A stretch of DNA of 64,000 bases. Origin: Phytophthora sp. 'mugwort'. Lineage: Eukaryota > Oomycota > Peronosporomycetes > Peronosporales > Peronosporaceae. The DNA is taken from positions 1,171,001 to 1,235,000 of the forward strand of contig JAUCEF010000013.1 in NCBI GenBank assembly GCA_033558025.1, given 5' to 3'. The position numbers and the translations under genes were made by a program. The notes beneath the pieces are model-generated. The model was not told the origin of the DNA. It saw only the letters and a program-made list of their open reading frames with translations, and made no database searches. This document shows positions 44,955 to 55,832 of the stretch, one piece after another (the first letter of the stretch is position 1; every line of letters starts with the position of its first letter).

Positions 44955-46593
44955 ATACTCTGCAGCAACAATGACTATGTCGCCATCAAAGGGGAAAATA
45001 AATAGTACCAAGGTGTTTGAAGGCGTCGAAGTATACAATTCAGTTGGAGGCAATGATGACGCGTCTCCTGACGCGAATAGAGGAGAGTTTGATAAAGTTG
45101 AGTCACCACGTGTACATACATTACCAAAGTGATACCGAATGCAACCGAATTTGAAAAAAAGCGGTGAAAGAACGCTCAAAAGCAGCGACGTGATCTTTCA
45201 CCGGACGCCCTGCGATTAATGGAATAGCCAAGGCGCAGTGCACCGCCAAGGCGACATTAAAAAAAAAATGTCTCGTTCGCAGCCTGCTCAATGCCCCCTA
45301 CCGCATGTTCGAAACCAAAGTTATGGTGGATGCATTCGCGCTTCTATCTGTCGAAATGGAAGGCCAGGTATCAGTTCGACCATTGACGTACGTCAAGCCG
45401 TTCCCGTGATCAAGGCAATTCTGTAGTTGCCTAAAGCGCTGGAAAGGATCGATGCGATCAAGATGACGCAGAACATTAACCTATTTGCCTACTGGCCAGA
45501 CGACGAATATGCCACGTTCGACCAGCTTGATGCAATGACAAGCATCACCGGAGCTTGCAACCGCTCCATCTTCTCGATGCCCACGACAAGGTAGATTGAG
45601 GACGTTGAATGGTGTGTTGGAGACGTCCGAGCCTTCTTCATGAATACTCGACACGTAAAAAGGTACTTCCCGTCCTATAATGCACGTGGGAGCTGCATTA
45701 ACCAAAAAATGTGTACATGATTAATAGAACGAGTGTAAAGGCTACGCGACACTCAACCTTGCGATGAATCGATTGCCGTGGGAGATAGGATATCAGTTAC
45801 TGGACTTTCACGAGAACTTATGGTTTCATAGACATCAATTCTGGTATCGGTTTTGGTTCTGCCTGATGAATACGCAAACGTGGCAATCTATCACGTGTTC
45901 GCGTTGCCTGAGCAAAAGCATGCATCGCGGGGTGGTTCGGAACGGGCAGCCCGCGGGATAAACGCGTGGTTGGCGTTTTCAGCGGGCGTCTTCACTGGGT
46001 GGCGTTCCTTATCGACAGGGAAATATATACTTTAATGTATTTATTACGTAAAATATTTAAATAAATAAGATGAATAAATTAAGACCGAGAAATAAAATAT
46101 GTTTTCAAAATAATAGGAAAATAGCTGCTACATGTTTGGCCCTCGTCAATTTAAAGTCAACTACGCTATTATCGAGAGAAGCGTGAGTGGTGTGATCGAA
46201 GATACCCTACAATTAAAGGATGCGCTGGCATATGAGAAGGTCGAGAGGCGCGCTCAACAGGATAGCAGCACGTGCGACGTGCGTCGCATTGCGATTTTGG
46301 AAATGATGCTAAGTGACTCGCCGTGGGATGACTGCCTGTACAACTTTTTGCCGTATTTGCGCAAGCGTTTCCTGTATAAGGCTATAGCTTTCGGGTCGGG
46401 AAAGAGGCAGTCAGCAAGGCTTGAGTTCAACATCAATACATGTTTCTTTTTTCGGTTTCTGTCTAAATATGGTTTTACCGAAATTGATATGCCGATACTA
46501 CACCAAATGGTCTGCAATGTTCACGAAAACGCTCTAGTCCACGATTCCCAAATCTAGACATGATGCGAAAAGATTGGCACGAACTAGTAAGCA
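44955..46593. other. Spacer between elements C and D
   Basis: A plus-strand frame at 46132-46557 (141 codons, MFGPRQFKVNYAIIERSVSG, with VRRIAILEMMLSDSPWDDCL) has an ATG and gene-like stretches but no recognised family; it ends 36 bp before element D. The remainder shows no gene. Confidence 0.35.
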
Positions 46594-46808
46594 TTAACCC
46601 CTCCGTTACCAGAAAATTAAATCAGGAACGGCTTATTTTCGTTGTATCTTACGACTTCTTTTTAATATAGATGTTTGTATGGTGATGCACTTTCCACACC
46701 AGGAGAGAACAAGATGAATGTATAAATAGTTGAGGTTTATCAGATTTAAGTCGTAAATTTTACGACGTTAACATCCGAAACGATCTCAGAATCTATCACT
46801 TATGACTT

Positions 46809-46827
46809 AAAAAAAAAAAAAAAAAAA
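46809..46827. repeat. Poly(A) tract in element D
   Basis: About eighteen A residues between the left subterminal repeats and the transposase 3' end. Confidence 0.85.
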
Positions 46828-47145
46828 CATGTGGGTAAACAAAGCTTTGCCTTGAGTCACAACATATGCCCGATCGCAAGTAAGTCAGCCGTAAAGATAG
46901 CAAACCGGCACGTTCCCGATGTGTATTCAATCATTTCCTGTAAAACAATCAGTGTCTCGCTTGTTTTTGCTCTTCGTCACCCTCGTTGTCCGCGTCATCA
47001 CTTGCCTGGTCCTGCACCAGCTCACGGTGAGTCGGCTTGCTTTCCCGATCTTTCCCGAGCGACGCAGCACGACACGCTCTCCTAGCGACACTGGGATGGC
47101 AGAGGCACATGTCAAAGTCCTCGTGCCATATCTGGTAACCCGCTT

Positions 47146-49755
47146 TTAGTACGCCGCCATACACGTGCGGCGCGCCTTCGGGCAAAAAAAACACTTTGCA
47201 TCAGGATGCGAGCAATCCTCGCAGTAATGAGTAGTCTGGTAGGATTTCTTGCGATCACCTCGCAGAAGCGCGCACATTTTGCAAGCACGCTGCCTGCGCT
47301 TTTGAATACCGGACACAGTCACCCAGCCATCGAACTGGATGTGCTTGTGTCCGGTAAGACGGCGGCGCTTGTGGGACTTCGTGGGGGTGGAATTCGTGCT
47401 TGCGTCAAAGAAGTCCTCCGCGGTTAGCTGCAGTAGCTGCTTATGAAGCAGCGTGTACCACTCCCCTCGATCCTTGGGCACCAGCCGCTTGATCGCGGAG
47501 GTAGACTTGTCCGTAATGTAGGATTTCTGGAATCGCAAAGATGTCTGCACCGAATAAGCCTGGAGGCGGAGTTGATCGTGGACGTCAAATCCGCCCATCC
47601 AGCGCTGGTAGTCGGTGACTAACTTTGGGCACTGGAACAGATTGACGCCCGCCCCCTTCAAATTTCGGCGAATAGAAGCTTCGGTCATGGCAGGACCGGT
47701 AGCCATGTAGTGCACCGGCTTCCGGTCCCACCAATGGCACGCCACCATTGTTGGTACGGCGACGGAGCGCGAGAAAGTAAACGATCCACGCTCAATGCCG
47801 CGCGGCCGTGTCTGCCGCTTCTCCACAATCCGCTTGTCAAAACCAAGCCGGTTCGTCATGATAGTGCCAAGAATGTATATGCCCATAGAAATAAGCTGTA
47901 TGGCTAAGGCCACCGAGGAATAGAAACGGTCAATGACCACCAAGCGAAAACCCTGATGCTGATCGCCAAGAACAATTGTCATGTTCCTAACGACTGCAGC
48001 AGCACCAGTCTTGTTGTTAGATGCTTGTTCATTAGTCTCTTCTTGTTCTCTTTTGCCTACATGAACTTCAAAGCGGTAACATACGACGTTGTCAAACATA
48101 CTGCAAGTACACAAGTCGCAACTTACGACTTTAAAAAATGTACAAGAAAAACGTACCGGTGGCAGTATGCGGTGACTGAGTCACACACCATGAACATCTT
48201 TGTGCCATAACGATACGGTTATCTGGCATAAACATTCGCGTGGTGTTCCGCTTGGACGTAGAGGGTAGCACCCCTTCGTCGAATGAAAAGTGACTGGGTA
48301 GCGACCAGCCCGAAAGAAACTGTTTCTGCAATACGTCCACTACTGGACGCAACTTCCACAATTTGTCACGAATGCGAGGGGCCTCTTTTTTTACGAATGC
48401 ATGTCTCGCAGAATAAAAGTACAGCGGTTGCGGGGCATGTACTTGCCAAACGTACCTGCAGGTAATGCACCATCAGAAGTCATAGCCCAGTGTCGCGAAA
48501 ATCTGCTCATTGACGGGTTCAGCATACTAGCCACAAGCAATCCAATCACGTGCAGCTGCTCTTGCACTTCATACTTAGGCTCTCCACGCAATCGCCTTTC
48601 AATCTGCGTAATCGTCTCAGGTGTCGCTGTCTGCCGCTTTCTTTGACTAGCGCGCGTACGTTTGGTTCTTGCATTAGTCGTCTGCTTCTTGTATCTGTTG
48701 GTTCCCTTGGTAACGTGCTTCCACAACGACTTAGGCAAAAAAGTAGAAAAACAACATAATAGGTGAGTCTGTCATCTCCTGCAATTCAGAACTTGGTATT
48801 GATGCGTCGTGGCATAGGTTCGGATACTCGTTCGCTGTCGTCTCGAATTGGGACGGCAAGGGCCCCCATGCAAAATATGGAAGTGCGTCCTTGTCAATGT
48901 CTTCAAGAGTTAAACTTCCACCCAAAGACAGGATGAAAATATCATCCATGTGCGCTGCCTTTTCATCAGCCAGAACATTCGCATCAGGAAACTCACGTCG
49001 CTCGATTGCCTCATCGGCGGCATTATTACTCTCCTCACTTCCACTAGGATTCACTGCTTCAAAAACTTCAGAAGATCGCCACTAGAGAGCACATTCACGT
49101 CGTCAGCTGGCAAAACCGATTGCAGCATCGCTGTCGCACTTTCGACGCCATCATTGCTCTCTTTGAAAGACTCGTTGACACCACAGCCGGAGTCCACGCT
49201 GGGCTCAGTAAAAGCTTAAATGCACCAATAACATGTCCTTCTGATCTGTCTGGATCGGACTCTCGATCGCTATCCGAGCCAAACATATCTGTCCGCGTGT
49301 TAGCAGACAGCGCGACGGACGTATCGATCTGGGAAGCCGTCATCGGCCTGTCCGGCGCGCTGTCAGCGGTTTTTGCCTCAGCTGCACTGCTCGCCACGTC
49401 TTTCTCTTCATCTCTCTCATCCTGTTCTGTAGACAATCCATTCGTTATTGCATATTCAACCACATCATCTTTACCTGTCACAACAAAACGTATTAGTTCG
49501 AATCTATAATTTAGTAATGGGTAGATAATAATACACGAACCAATAAATGCTTGTCCTTCTGGGGAGCCATAGCTCCACTCGTTTGTCAGGCCTGAAGGCC
49601 GCCTGCTCTTCCACCCTCTCGCCTTTTCTGCCGCCAGAGGTGCTTGAAATCAATGTCACGAACGGCGAAGGCGACCGCCGACTCCTTGGTTTGGTCGCTG
49701 GACAGGATGCGTACCATCCAGCAAATTCGAAAGTTAGACCGGAATCACTCAATCA
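47146..49755 (-). pseudogene. PiggyBac transposase of element D, nearly complete but frameshifted
   Basis: In order from 49720: the N-terminal domain (ESAVAFAVRDIDFKHLW, then GWKSRRPSGLTNEWSYG after a one-base slip), an acidic linker (49481-49095, 49054-48790), SPIMLFFYF followed after a T-run slip by PKSLWKHVTKGTNRY (48738), a DDE start (NPSMSRFSRHWAMTSDGALP), the first catalytic block FSFDEGVLPSTSK (about 48270), the second in LVVIDRFYSSVALAIQL (about 47940), the third in MGGFDVHDQLRLQAYSVQ (about 47590), and a C-terminal cysteine/histidine cluster CKMC...CEDCSHPDAKCFFCPKARRTC ending at 47146. An intron GTACGT..TTGCAG is likely near 48115-48170. All catalytic aspartates are present; about three or four one-base slips and one in-frame stop (near 48390) break the gene. 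Confidence 0.8.
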
Positions 49756-50011
49756 AATCCCATCTTTCTTTTTTTTCCCATCCGGTTGCAACCCATTCCT
49801 TTTTTTACTCCATGTCCCTTTTTTTACTTTTCCCAAAAACCTCGCTCACTTAAATAACTTTATTCAAGATTTTGACTTAATTGAAACCTTTTTTCCGAGC
49901 CAACTACTATACTAAGCGGGAAACTAAGCCGTAACTTACGACGTATGCCCTTCTCTAAGTCGTAACTTACGACGTTGGGAACGGGGGAGTTAAGATAAAT
50001 AAGTTTACCCT

Positions 50012-50041
50012 ACATGTGAAATCGGTACCGATTCCACATGT
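50012..50041. repeat. 30-bp near-perfect palindrome beside element D
   Basis: ACATGTGAAATCGGT pairs with ACCGATTCCACATGT with one mismatched pair. It lies 19 bp outside the right TTAA of element D. Confidence 0.7.
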
Positions 50042-50300
50042 TTGGAGTATTCCAAAGCATGTACCGTTCATCGTCAATGATGTCCATCTAGATTCGGTGT
50101 CAGCAAACATCGTCTCTGAAACAGGATATATTGTACTGATTTCCCGGCATTTGCTAATTCATATATTAGGAAATCCCGAGTCTCTGAAATAATTTTCGAA
50201 TTAGAAGGTTAATGAAATATTATTATCGATTGTCTTCTCCCAGCTTGCTAAGCTTCGCATGGCGCTTCAGATATCCATTACCACTTGACTTTGCATTCAT

Positions 50301-50314
50301 CGCGAAAGGGTTAA
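50301..50314. mobile_element. Solo terminal sequence of an element C-type transposon
   Basis: CGCGAAAGGGTTAA is identical to the right end of element C including the target bases. No partner end or transposase of this type is found nearby on the left, so it is a solo or abortive end. Confidence 0.45.
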
Positions 50315-50403
50315 AGGGATGAAAGCATATATCGTACTTCACCTTGGTAGTATACGTCACGCCAGAATAAACTTCAACATCTTTGTTTCTCTCCTTGAAA
50401 ATG

Positions 50404-52208
50404 TTACCAAGCTAACGGTACCTGACCGATCCAATCGAAGCCGCTGGATAAAATTGCAGTGAAAACACTGTGGTAAATCGCACGGAGAAAGAGAAGTGAA
50501 CCCAACGGGTCTGTCAAGATCCAGTTGCCACAGATTCGCCAAAAGCCATTCTCATTAGTATACTCGGGATATTTTCTCGCAAGCCCGTACGCGATTCGTA
50601 ACTGACCGCTGTGAATGGCTCTTCCAATTGCCTGCGACGTGCGAGACTCGGGGCGGTTCGCGTACAGCCATTTAACCATCTCAAAATGTTCGCTTCGAGC
50701 GGCCTCGTAGATCGCATTACGCGACCCTCCCTCGGTTCGGTTTTCATGGAGCCATTTTACCGCTTCAAAATGTCCGTATTTCGCTGCGGCGTCCATGGTA
50801 TCGGTGCTACTTTTGGCTGGATAATTTACTTGGAACCATTCCAGCACGTGTACATGGCCACCTTTAGCCGCCCAGTAAAACGTATCTCGATCTCCACCCC
50901 ATAAGGAAAATGCTCGGCCTCGTCTCTGATTGGACCCAACAACTTCGCAATCCTCCACATCATCTGAACTCCGGAACAGCTTCAGTATGTCCAAACGACC
51001 ATTTCGTGCAGCGTTGCGATGGCCCAGTTGTATGAGCACCGGTCACCGATCATGTCGTGACCAACTAGCCATTTCACGGAGTTCAGCTGGTATTTCCAAA
51101 TTCGCTCGAGCGAATCTAAACCAAATGTCAGTCCTTGGTCCTGTAGGTACTGCAACACACTAACATGACCATTTTCAGCTGCAATGTCAAAAAAAGTGTC
51201 CCTGAAGCTCAAATGTTTCTTCATTTCATCGCTCTCTTCACGTCCCAGCGGGTATTCCATTAGCCATTGCAATACAGCCAATGACCTTGAGAGCACGCAG
51301 CTTCCAGTGCGTCACGCCAGGCTTTTTTCATTGTGCGTGATCTCGTGGAAGGGAGTGAGTGAATTTGAACAAATTGCTGCATAAGTGCCAAGTGTCCATG
51401 TGTAGCCAGATCAATCAAAGAAATTACCGCCAACTCTTCGTTCACGTGCAAATACCCACCGTCTAACAGACGTGCTATCGCTTCAGGCCGCGGATAGTCG
51501 GTAGCGTCGGACAAGAGAGGGGTGTCAGGCGGTAACAACTTTTCTACAGAAACGATGTCGCCGAGCCGCAAAGCGTGGTTAATAGCGATTACTTCATCAT
51601 GAGAGCCAAGTGTCGTCCCTTCAGCCAGGTACTGAGCAAGATGTCCGTTCTCGACCGCCTTGCGTATCGTTGTGGGCCCCCAGTAGGTTCCATTATATTT
51701 GCCGTCGAATTCTACCGTGCAATCGTGTCGAATGGATCGGTCGCCCTTTGAAGCACAAAGTTCTTCTGTGCATTAGACGAAATTTCTCGTTTAATTCCAG
51801 ATCGATGCTCCCAGAGAAACCTTAACACGTGTAGATGTCCACCTTGTGCTGCAACATCAACTACCTCAACAGGAGCTTCACAACTAGAAAAATGGGCGAA
51901 CAACCACTTCACTTGCATCAGGTCACCTCGTTCTGCAGCTATGTACAACGACTTGCAAAACTGCCAGCGGAAATAGTGCGGGTCTGAACGGAGGTAATTT
52001 GCGAGAGACCATCGCAATACTTTGTCCTCGACACGAGTGCAGCTAGAGGCCCAAATCCAGTCTAAAACGACAGTATTTCCGAAACTACAAGCCTCGCTGA
52101 GTGAGAGGTTTGTTGGCAGCCGAAAAATCTGGAAAGTGTCCAGGTGCTGTTTTCAAAGCTCCACACAGCTGGGTAGTGGCGCAGTACGACATCCAGGTGC
52201 ATGAGCAT
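50404..52208 (-). pseudogene. Ankyrin-repeat protein gene, frameshifted
   Basis: From the ATG at 52208 the minus strand encodes LDVVLRHYPAVWSFENSTW, then degenerate ankyrin units typical of oomycete ankyrin proteins: LSLSEACSFGN, LYIAAERGDLMQVKWLFAHF, DVAAQGGHLHVLRFLWEHR, IRKAVENGHLAQYLAEG, DIAAENGHVSVLQYLQDQG, AAKGGHVHVLEWFQVNY, AAKYGHFEAVKWLHENR and EAARSEHFEMVKWLYANRP. The last unit ends in FDWIGQVPLAW. Frame changes occur near 52105, 51728, 51270 (a missing base in a T run) and 51020. Ankyrin proteins of this class are numerous in Phytophthora and act as protein-binding scaffolds of unknown partners. Real decay is likelier than error with four slips in 1.8 kb, but sequencing error is not excluded. 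Confidence 0.75.
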
Positions 52209-53547
52209 CGTGGTGTTGGGAAAAACTGGAAAGAAATGAGAATGTTTTGACCGAGAACTAGAATTCCCGGATTTTTCTATGCTATCGACGAGAAAGGAAC
52301 TGACGTAGTTTTCTTACTAAATTTGTGAAATTCTGTCTACCAATTAGCTACCTGCGAGCATGATTTCAGCACAACCAATTCACCACCTTCACAGATTGCA
52401 TTTCTTACGTTCACTTCGTACGCATCAGTGATTCCGCCCCCGATATGTTTATTTAAGCGTCTATAACACGAATTTCTCACCCCAATGAGCCTAATAACCC
52501 CTCGCATTCAAGTGTGCCAGTAATGGCCAGTATATGCGGCTACCTCGACAGCTCACTCACATAGGTGGGGAAGTTTCTAAAAGTTCACGCCACCAGCATT
52601 AAGTCGTGCCACTTTCAACGATTTCGTAGAACTGCCCTCGGCAGCAGAGCGGATCCGATCCGCAAAACGTTGGTGAGCAGAAAATCAGGCGCTCTGGGGT
52701 TGCGTTAGCGGTGAGTCACCTCTAACGCAATTGGTTCTTCCAAATCCCCAGCATATGTAGTGACGGATTGAACCGAGTCGCGCACGCTTACAAAAGGGAG
52801 AGACTTGTTTGCGCCTTGGGATGCCTTTGATCGAGTGATCGAGAGCCCCAGCTGCTAGCTGTGGCGCAGGACTATTGTAATACCCCCCCCCTCCCCCCTA
52901 AAAAAAAAAACGGAGCTCTCGCTGCTTCCTTAAAGAAAAAAAAAACGCGAGCTTGGCCTTATGTACTCGAGCAAAAGAAAACCGACAGAAACCCGTGAGT
53001 ACCGCTGTTGCTAGCCATTTTTAGTGGCTCAAAGGCACTCCTCACCAATTTCATCAGTAAGGCCTTGAACTGCCCGACTTCGACTTGGTTGTAGCAGGGA
53101 GGGTCGTTCACTTTGTGACCTCATGGACGGCTCAGTCGTCATGGTCTTTAGGAAACGAGGAATGCAGACTTTCTCCACTCTGTCCAAACGACGAACTCTC
53201 GAAGTGAAAGCTGCAAGGCGATCATCGTACTGCAAACGTCAAACTCAATGTTATAAATAAGCAGACGACCTCTTTCATCATTTTGTATCATCAGTGGACG
53301 CATGCAGAGCATCCCCTCTAATGACTAATTTGTTGCAGTGATCTGCATCAGATCATATCCTCAGACAGCCGTGCCGTCTGGAATAGGTGCCAGACTTCGT
53401 GGGACGGACGTCACTCGCTTTTTTAGCCCTTAAGTTGTCAATCCTAAAAACGGGTACGACGTCGCCCCCCCACCCCACCCCACCCACACACACGCGTTAA
53501 TCCGACTAAAGCATAAGCAACCTAGAGACCCATCGTAGTATCTTAGA
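52209..53547. other. Intergenic stretch with homopolymer runs
   Basis: No gene recognised. Runs of C and A lie at 52880-52910 and 52936-52945, and a C/CA-rich simple repeat at 53464-53495. A 68-codon minus-strand frame at 53029-53235 shows no family. Confidence 0.45.
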
Positions 53548-54162
53548 TCAGCCCTGGATGCTCTCCTGGACGAGGTCTCGGAGCTCGAATCCTGTCCACG
53601 TCGGCGACACCAAAATGGTTTGCACTACATTTTGGTTCTCATCAAAGAAAATCCAAGTGAGGTGGCTGCGCGAACTCTTTAACCTGTAGTAGCATTCATG
53701 CATTAACATATCGTCACATTTTGCACTCAATTACTTTAGCCGTCACATTGGTCCCTCCCTACCTTGAAGCCGGGCAGTTCGTACTGCTGAATCTTGTCGA
53801 CGAACTCCTGGAGATGAGGAAATGACGCGAGTTGGCACGGAATGTGGAGTGGAGCGCGAAGCTCGCCTCGAACCACGGGCTACTTGTTCTGCATAGTGAT
53901 AATAGCACGACATTTGTTAGGCATCTCTTAGTTTTGCCAAGTTGAAGTGCGCTCGTACAGTTGGTTGGGACAGCAGTTGTCTGAGCAGGTTCTGCTCTTG
54001 CGTTGATAGCGACGCAGGGTCCAGTTGCACTCGGATTGGGGCTGAGCAGGTTGCAATGGATGGGTTGAAACTCTTGTGCAGCGCGGCCGTCAGTGCTGGT
54101 AAGAAGACTGCCACCAGGAGCACCAGCAGCAGCACCTTTGGATCTTTTGTCCAGCATCGCAT
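53548..54162 (-). CDS. Secretory small protein with Sep15/SelM-like thioredoxin-fold domain (tentative)
   Basis: Exons 54162-53959, 53879-53763 and 53676-53548 join in phase 0 through introns of 79 bp (GTACGA..TAG) and 86 bp (GTAGGG..AAG), giving 149 residues. The N-terminus is a strong signal peptide (KVLLLVLLVAVFLPALTAA). The second half reads IPCQLASFPHLQEFV, then LPGFK, LTWIFFDENQNVVQTI and FELRDLVQESI. This order resembles the Sep15/SelM redox domain (Cys or Sec followed by QL, a helix ending in F-V/I, a P-G turn, a strand, a DE-G/N-V turn, a final helix). Here the selenocysteine position would be Cys78 (TGC), and the partner cysteine is absent. An ER-luminal redox or folding role is inference. 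The second acceptor is weak (AAAG), and a CAG 8 bp before it gives a stop. Without the family match it remains a secreted protein of unknown role. Confidence 0.5.
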
Positions 54163-54424
54163 CGTGTAATGTAATGGAATCGCGAAAAGTGGACCACATG
54201 AATTTCTCGTGCATAACGTTAAGTCAAATGCTGGTTTATACAAGGCTATAGAAGTGAAATTTTAGTTGGAACTTCATTCTGTTCTTTTTGAAATGTTTGG
54301 GTGGCTTCTCACGACGACGCTGGTACCTGCAGCAGTCCCGCAGACGGCTTGACTGAGTCTCCTTCTTCTGAGTCTGTATCACTTTGATCCGGAATCTTTC
54401 CGTGTTCCATAGCGTCGAGGCTTG

Positions 54425-55300
54425 TCAATTGCCTGAAATGCGCTGTGCCAGCATAATGACGAGTGCGAAAATGGAGAATGTCCTGCAGCAGTAGTTGACC
54501 TGGTACTTAATGGGTCTGGTGAAGATCACGAATACGTGCAATAGATAGACAGAGAAGCTGATCTTGCCCAGGTAGCAAAGCACCACCCACTCGAAGATTT
54601 CGGACACCGTAAAAGGCTGAATCATCTCGATTACTATCAGCAGCGACAACTTTACGCTCGTGAACGGCATGATGTATCGAGGGTTGGGCGGTAGCGGCAT
54701 GTTGAGCCAGTTGAAAATAAGCCACGAAACTACGCTGAGATACGCTGCAATCAAGATTGCTTCGACAATCCGAAGACCAATGATGTGAGGAGTACAAAAC
54801 CTGAAGCCGGTGGCCTTGATCCACGAGTCCAATTTCACAACAACAAAATAACAGCAGCCATGGAGCCCGCACAAATGTTGGAAGATGCAGGCTCAGAGGC
54901 CGACGGTATAAGTTTTCCAGAGTCACTTCATGGACGACCCAAACGTACAGCGAAATGAACGGTTCACCGAAGGCGCTCAATCTGAAGCCAGCGAGGACAA
55001 ACGCAGGTAGAATGAAGTAGTACGAGATCTCAAGAGGTAGAGTCCAGAGCAAATAGTGTCGATATTCTGGGTGAAACGTGAGGGTTTGGTCAGGCTTCTT
55101 TACCAAGTAATACTGGTTCTTGTACTCGAATGGCATCCGCAGTGCAACTGATAACAGCGGCAACAGCGGGTAACGCGAAAAAAATCATTTTAGTCGATCA
55201 ACATATAATCCCATTTCCGGTAGGAAGCGGCCTCGGCGACCAGCTTGATGCTTTTCTTCATGAAAACCATGGCAGGAACGCAAACAGCAGAAAAATGCAT
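54425..55300 (-). pseudogene. Acyltransferase-3 family membrane protein, truncated and frameshifted
   Basis: The minus strand reads MVFMKKSIKLVAEAASYRKW (about 55280-55215), then, after a break, MPFEYKNQYYLVKKPDQTLTFHPEYR with HYLLWTLPLEISYYFILPAF (55133-54995), VWVVHEV, a frame change into AGSMAAVI (54875-54850), a second frame change into VVVKLDSWIKATGF, then several hydrophobic helices and PFTVSEIFEWVVLCYLGKIS with FSVYLLHVFVIF. These are the multi-helix features of acyltransferase 3 (OafA-type) proteins, which O-acylate sugars or lipids at membranes. The N-terminal third with the catalytic histidine is missing and two slips lie within 100 bp, so it is a pseudogene. Confidence 0.65.
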
Positions 55301-55832
55301 CCACGCCAACAGCCCCCCCCCCCTAAAATTGTCGTGTGTATCCGGCTGCTGAGTCGCCACGAATACAACTCACCACCACGTATAAGTACACCAAAAGAAA
55401 AAATAATTCGCAGTAGGAAAAATAACGGTATCGTTAATACTTAAGTCAAACATAGGACCTTTTTAGTAGTCCCGTACAGTATACACAGTGCGAATAACGC
55501 TGAAGCTGAATCGCGCGATCTTCAGTTATGATGATGGAATGTGCCGCCTCCTTAGTCTCACTATCGATAAGCAGCGTAGCCATCCTCTGCCGCACCATCT
55601 GATAGGTTTAAACTGTTCCCAACAGCCAATCGAAACACCCTCATACTGAACGGGCGTGCGTCCAAACACGCAGTCGGGAAAACTCCTCAGCATTTCTACA
55701 TCTGCTTCGATCTCGGCGCGTACGTGTCCCCAGCACTCAAACTTTGTTCGCCAGCTTCACCACCGTCTCCGCTCTCTATACGTGGTTAAAAAACCGTAAA
55801 GTCCCGCTTACCCCAAGCTCGCAAAATCCATC
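55301..55832. other. Intergenic stretch upstream of the Kir channel gene
   Basis: A C run at 55310-55322 is the only notable item. No convincing initiator was found; a weak candidate is GCACTCAAACTTTGTT near 55735. Confidence 0.4.

Larger units (their letters stand above)
46594..49993 (-). mobile_element. PiggyBac-like element D (TTAA-flanked), relatively young
   Basis: TTAA at 46594-46597 and 49990-49993 is followed inward by CCCCTCCGTTACC on the left and, read inversely, CTCCCCCGTTCCC on the right, giving imperfect 13-bp inverted ends. Subterminal palindromes of the type AAGTCGTAACTTACGACG lie at 46747-46769, 49924-49944 and 49955-49975. A nearly complete transposase gene occupies the centre on the minus strand. 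Confidence 0.85.
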
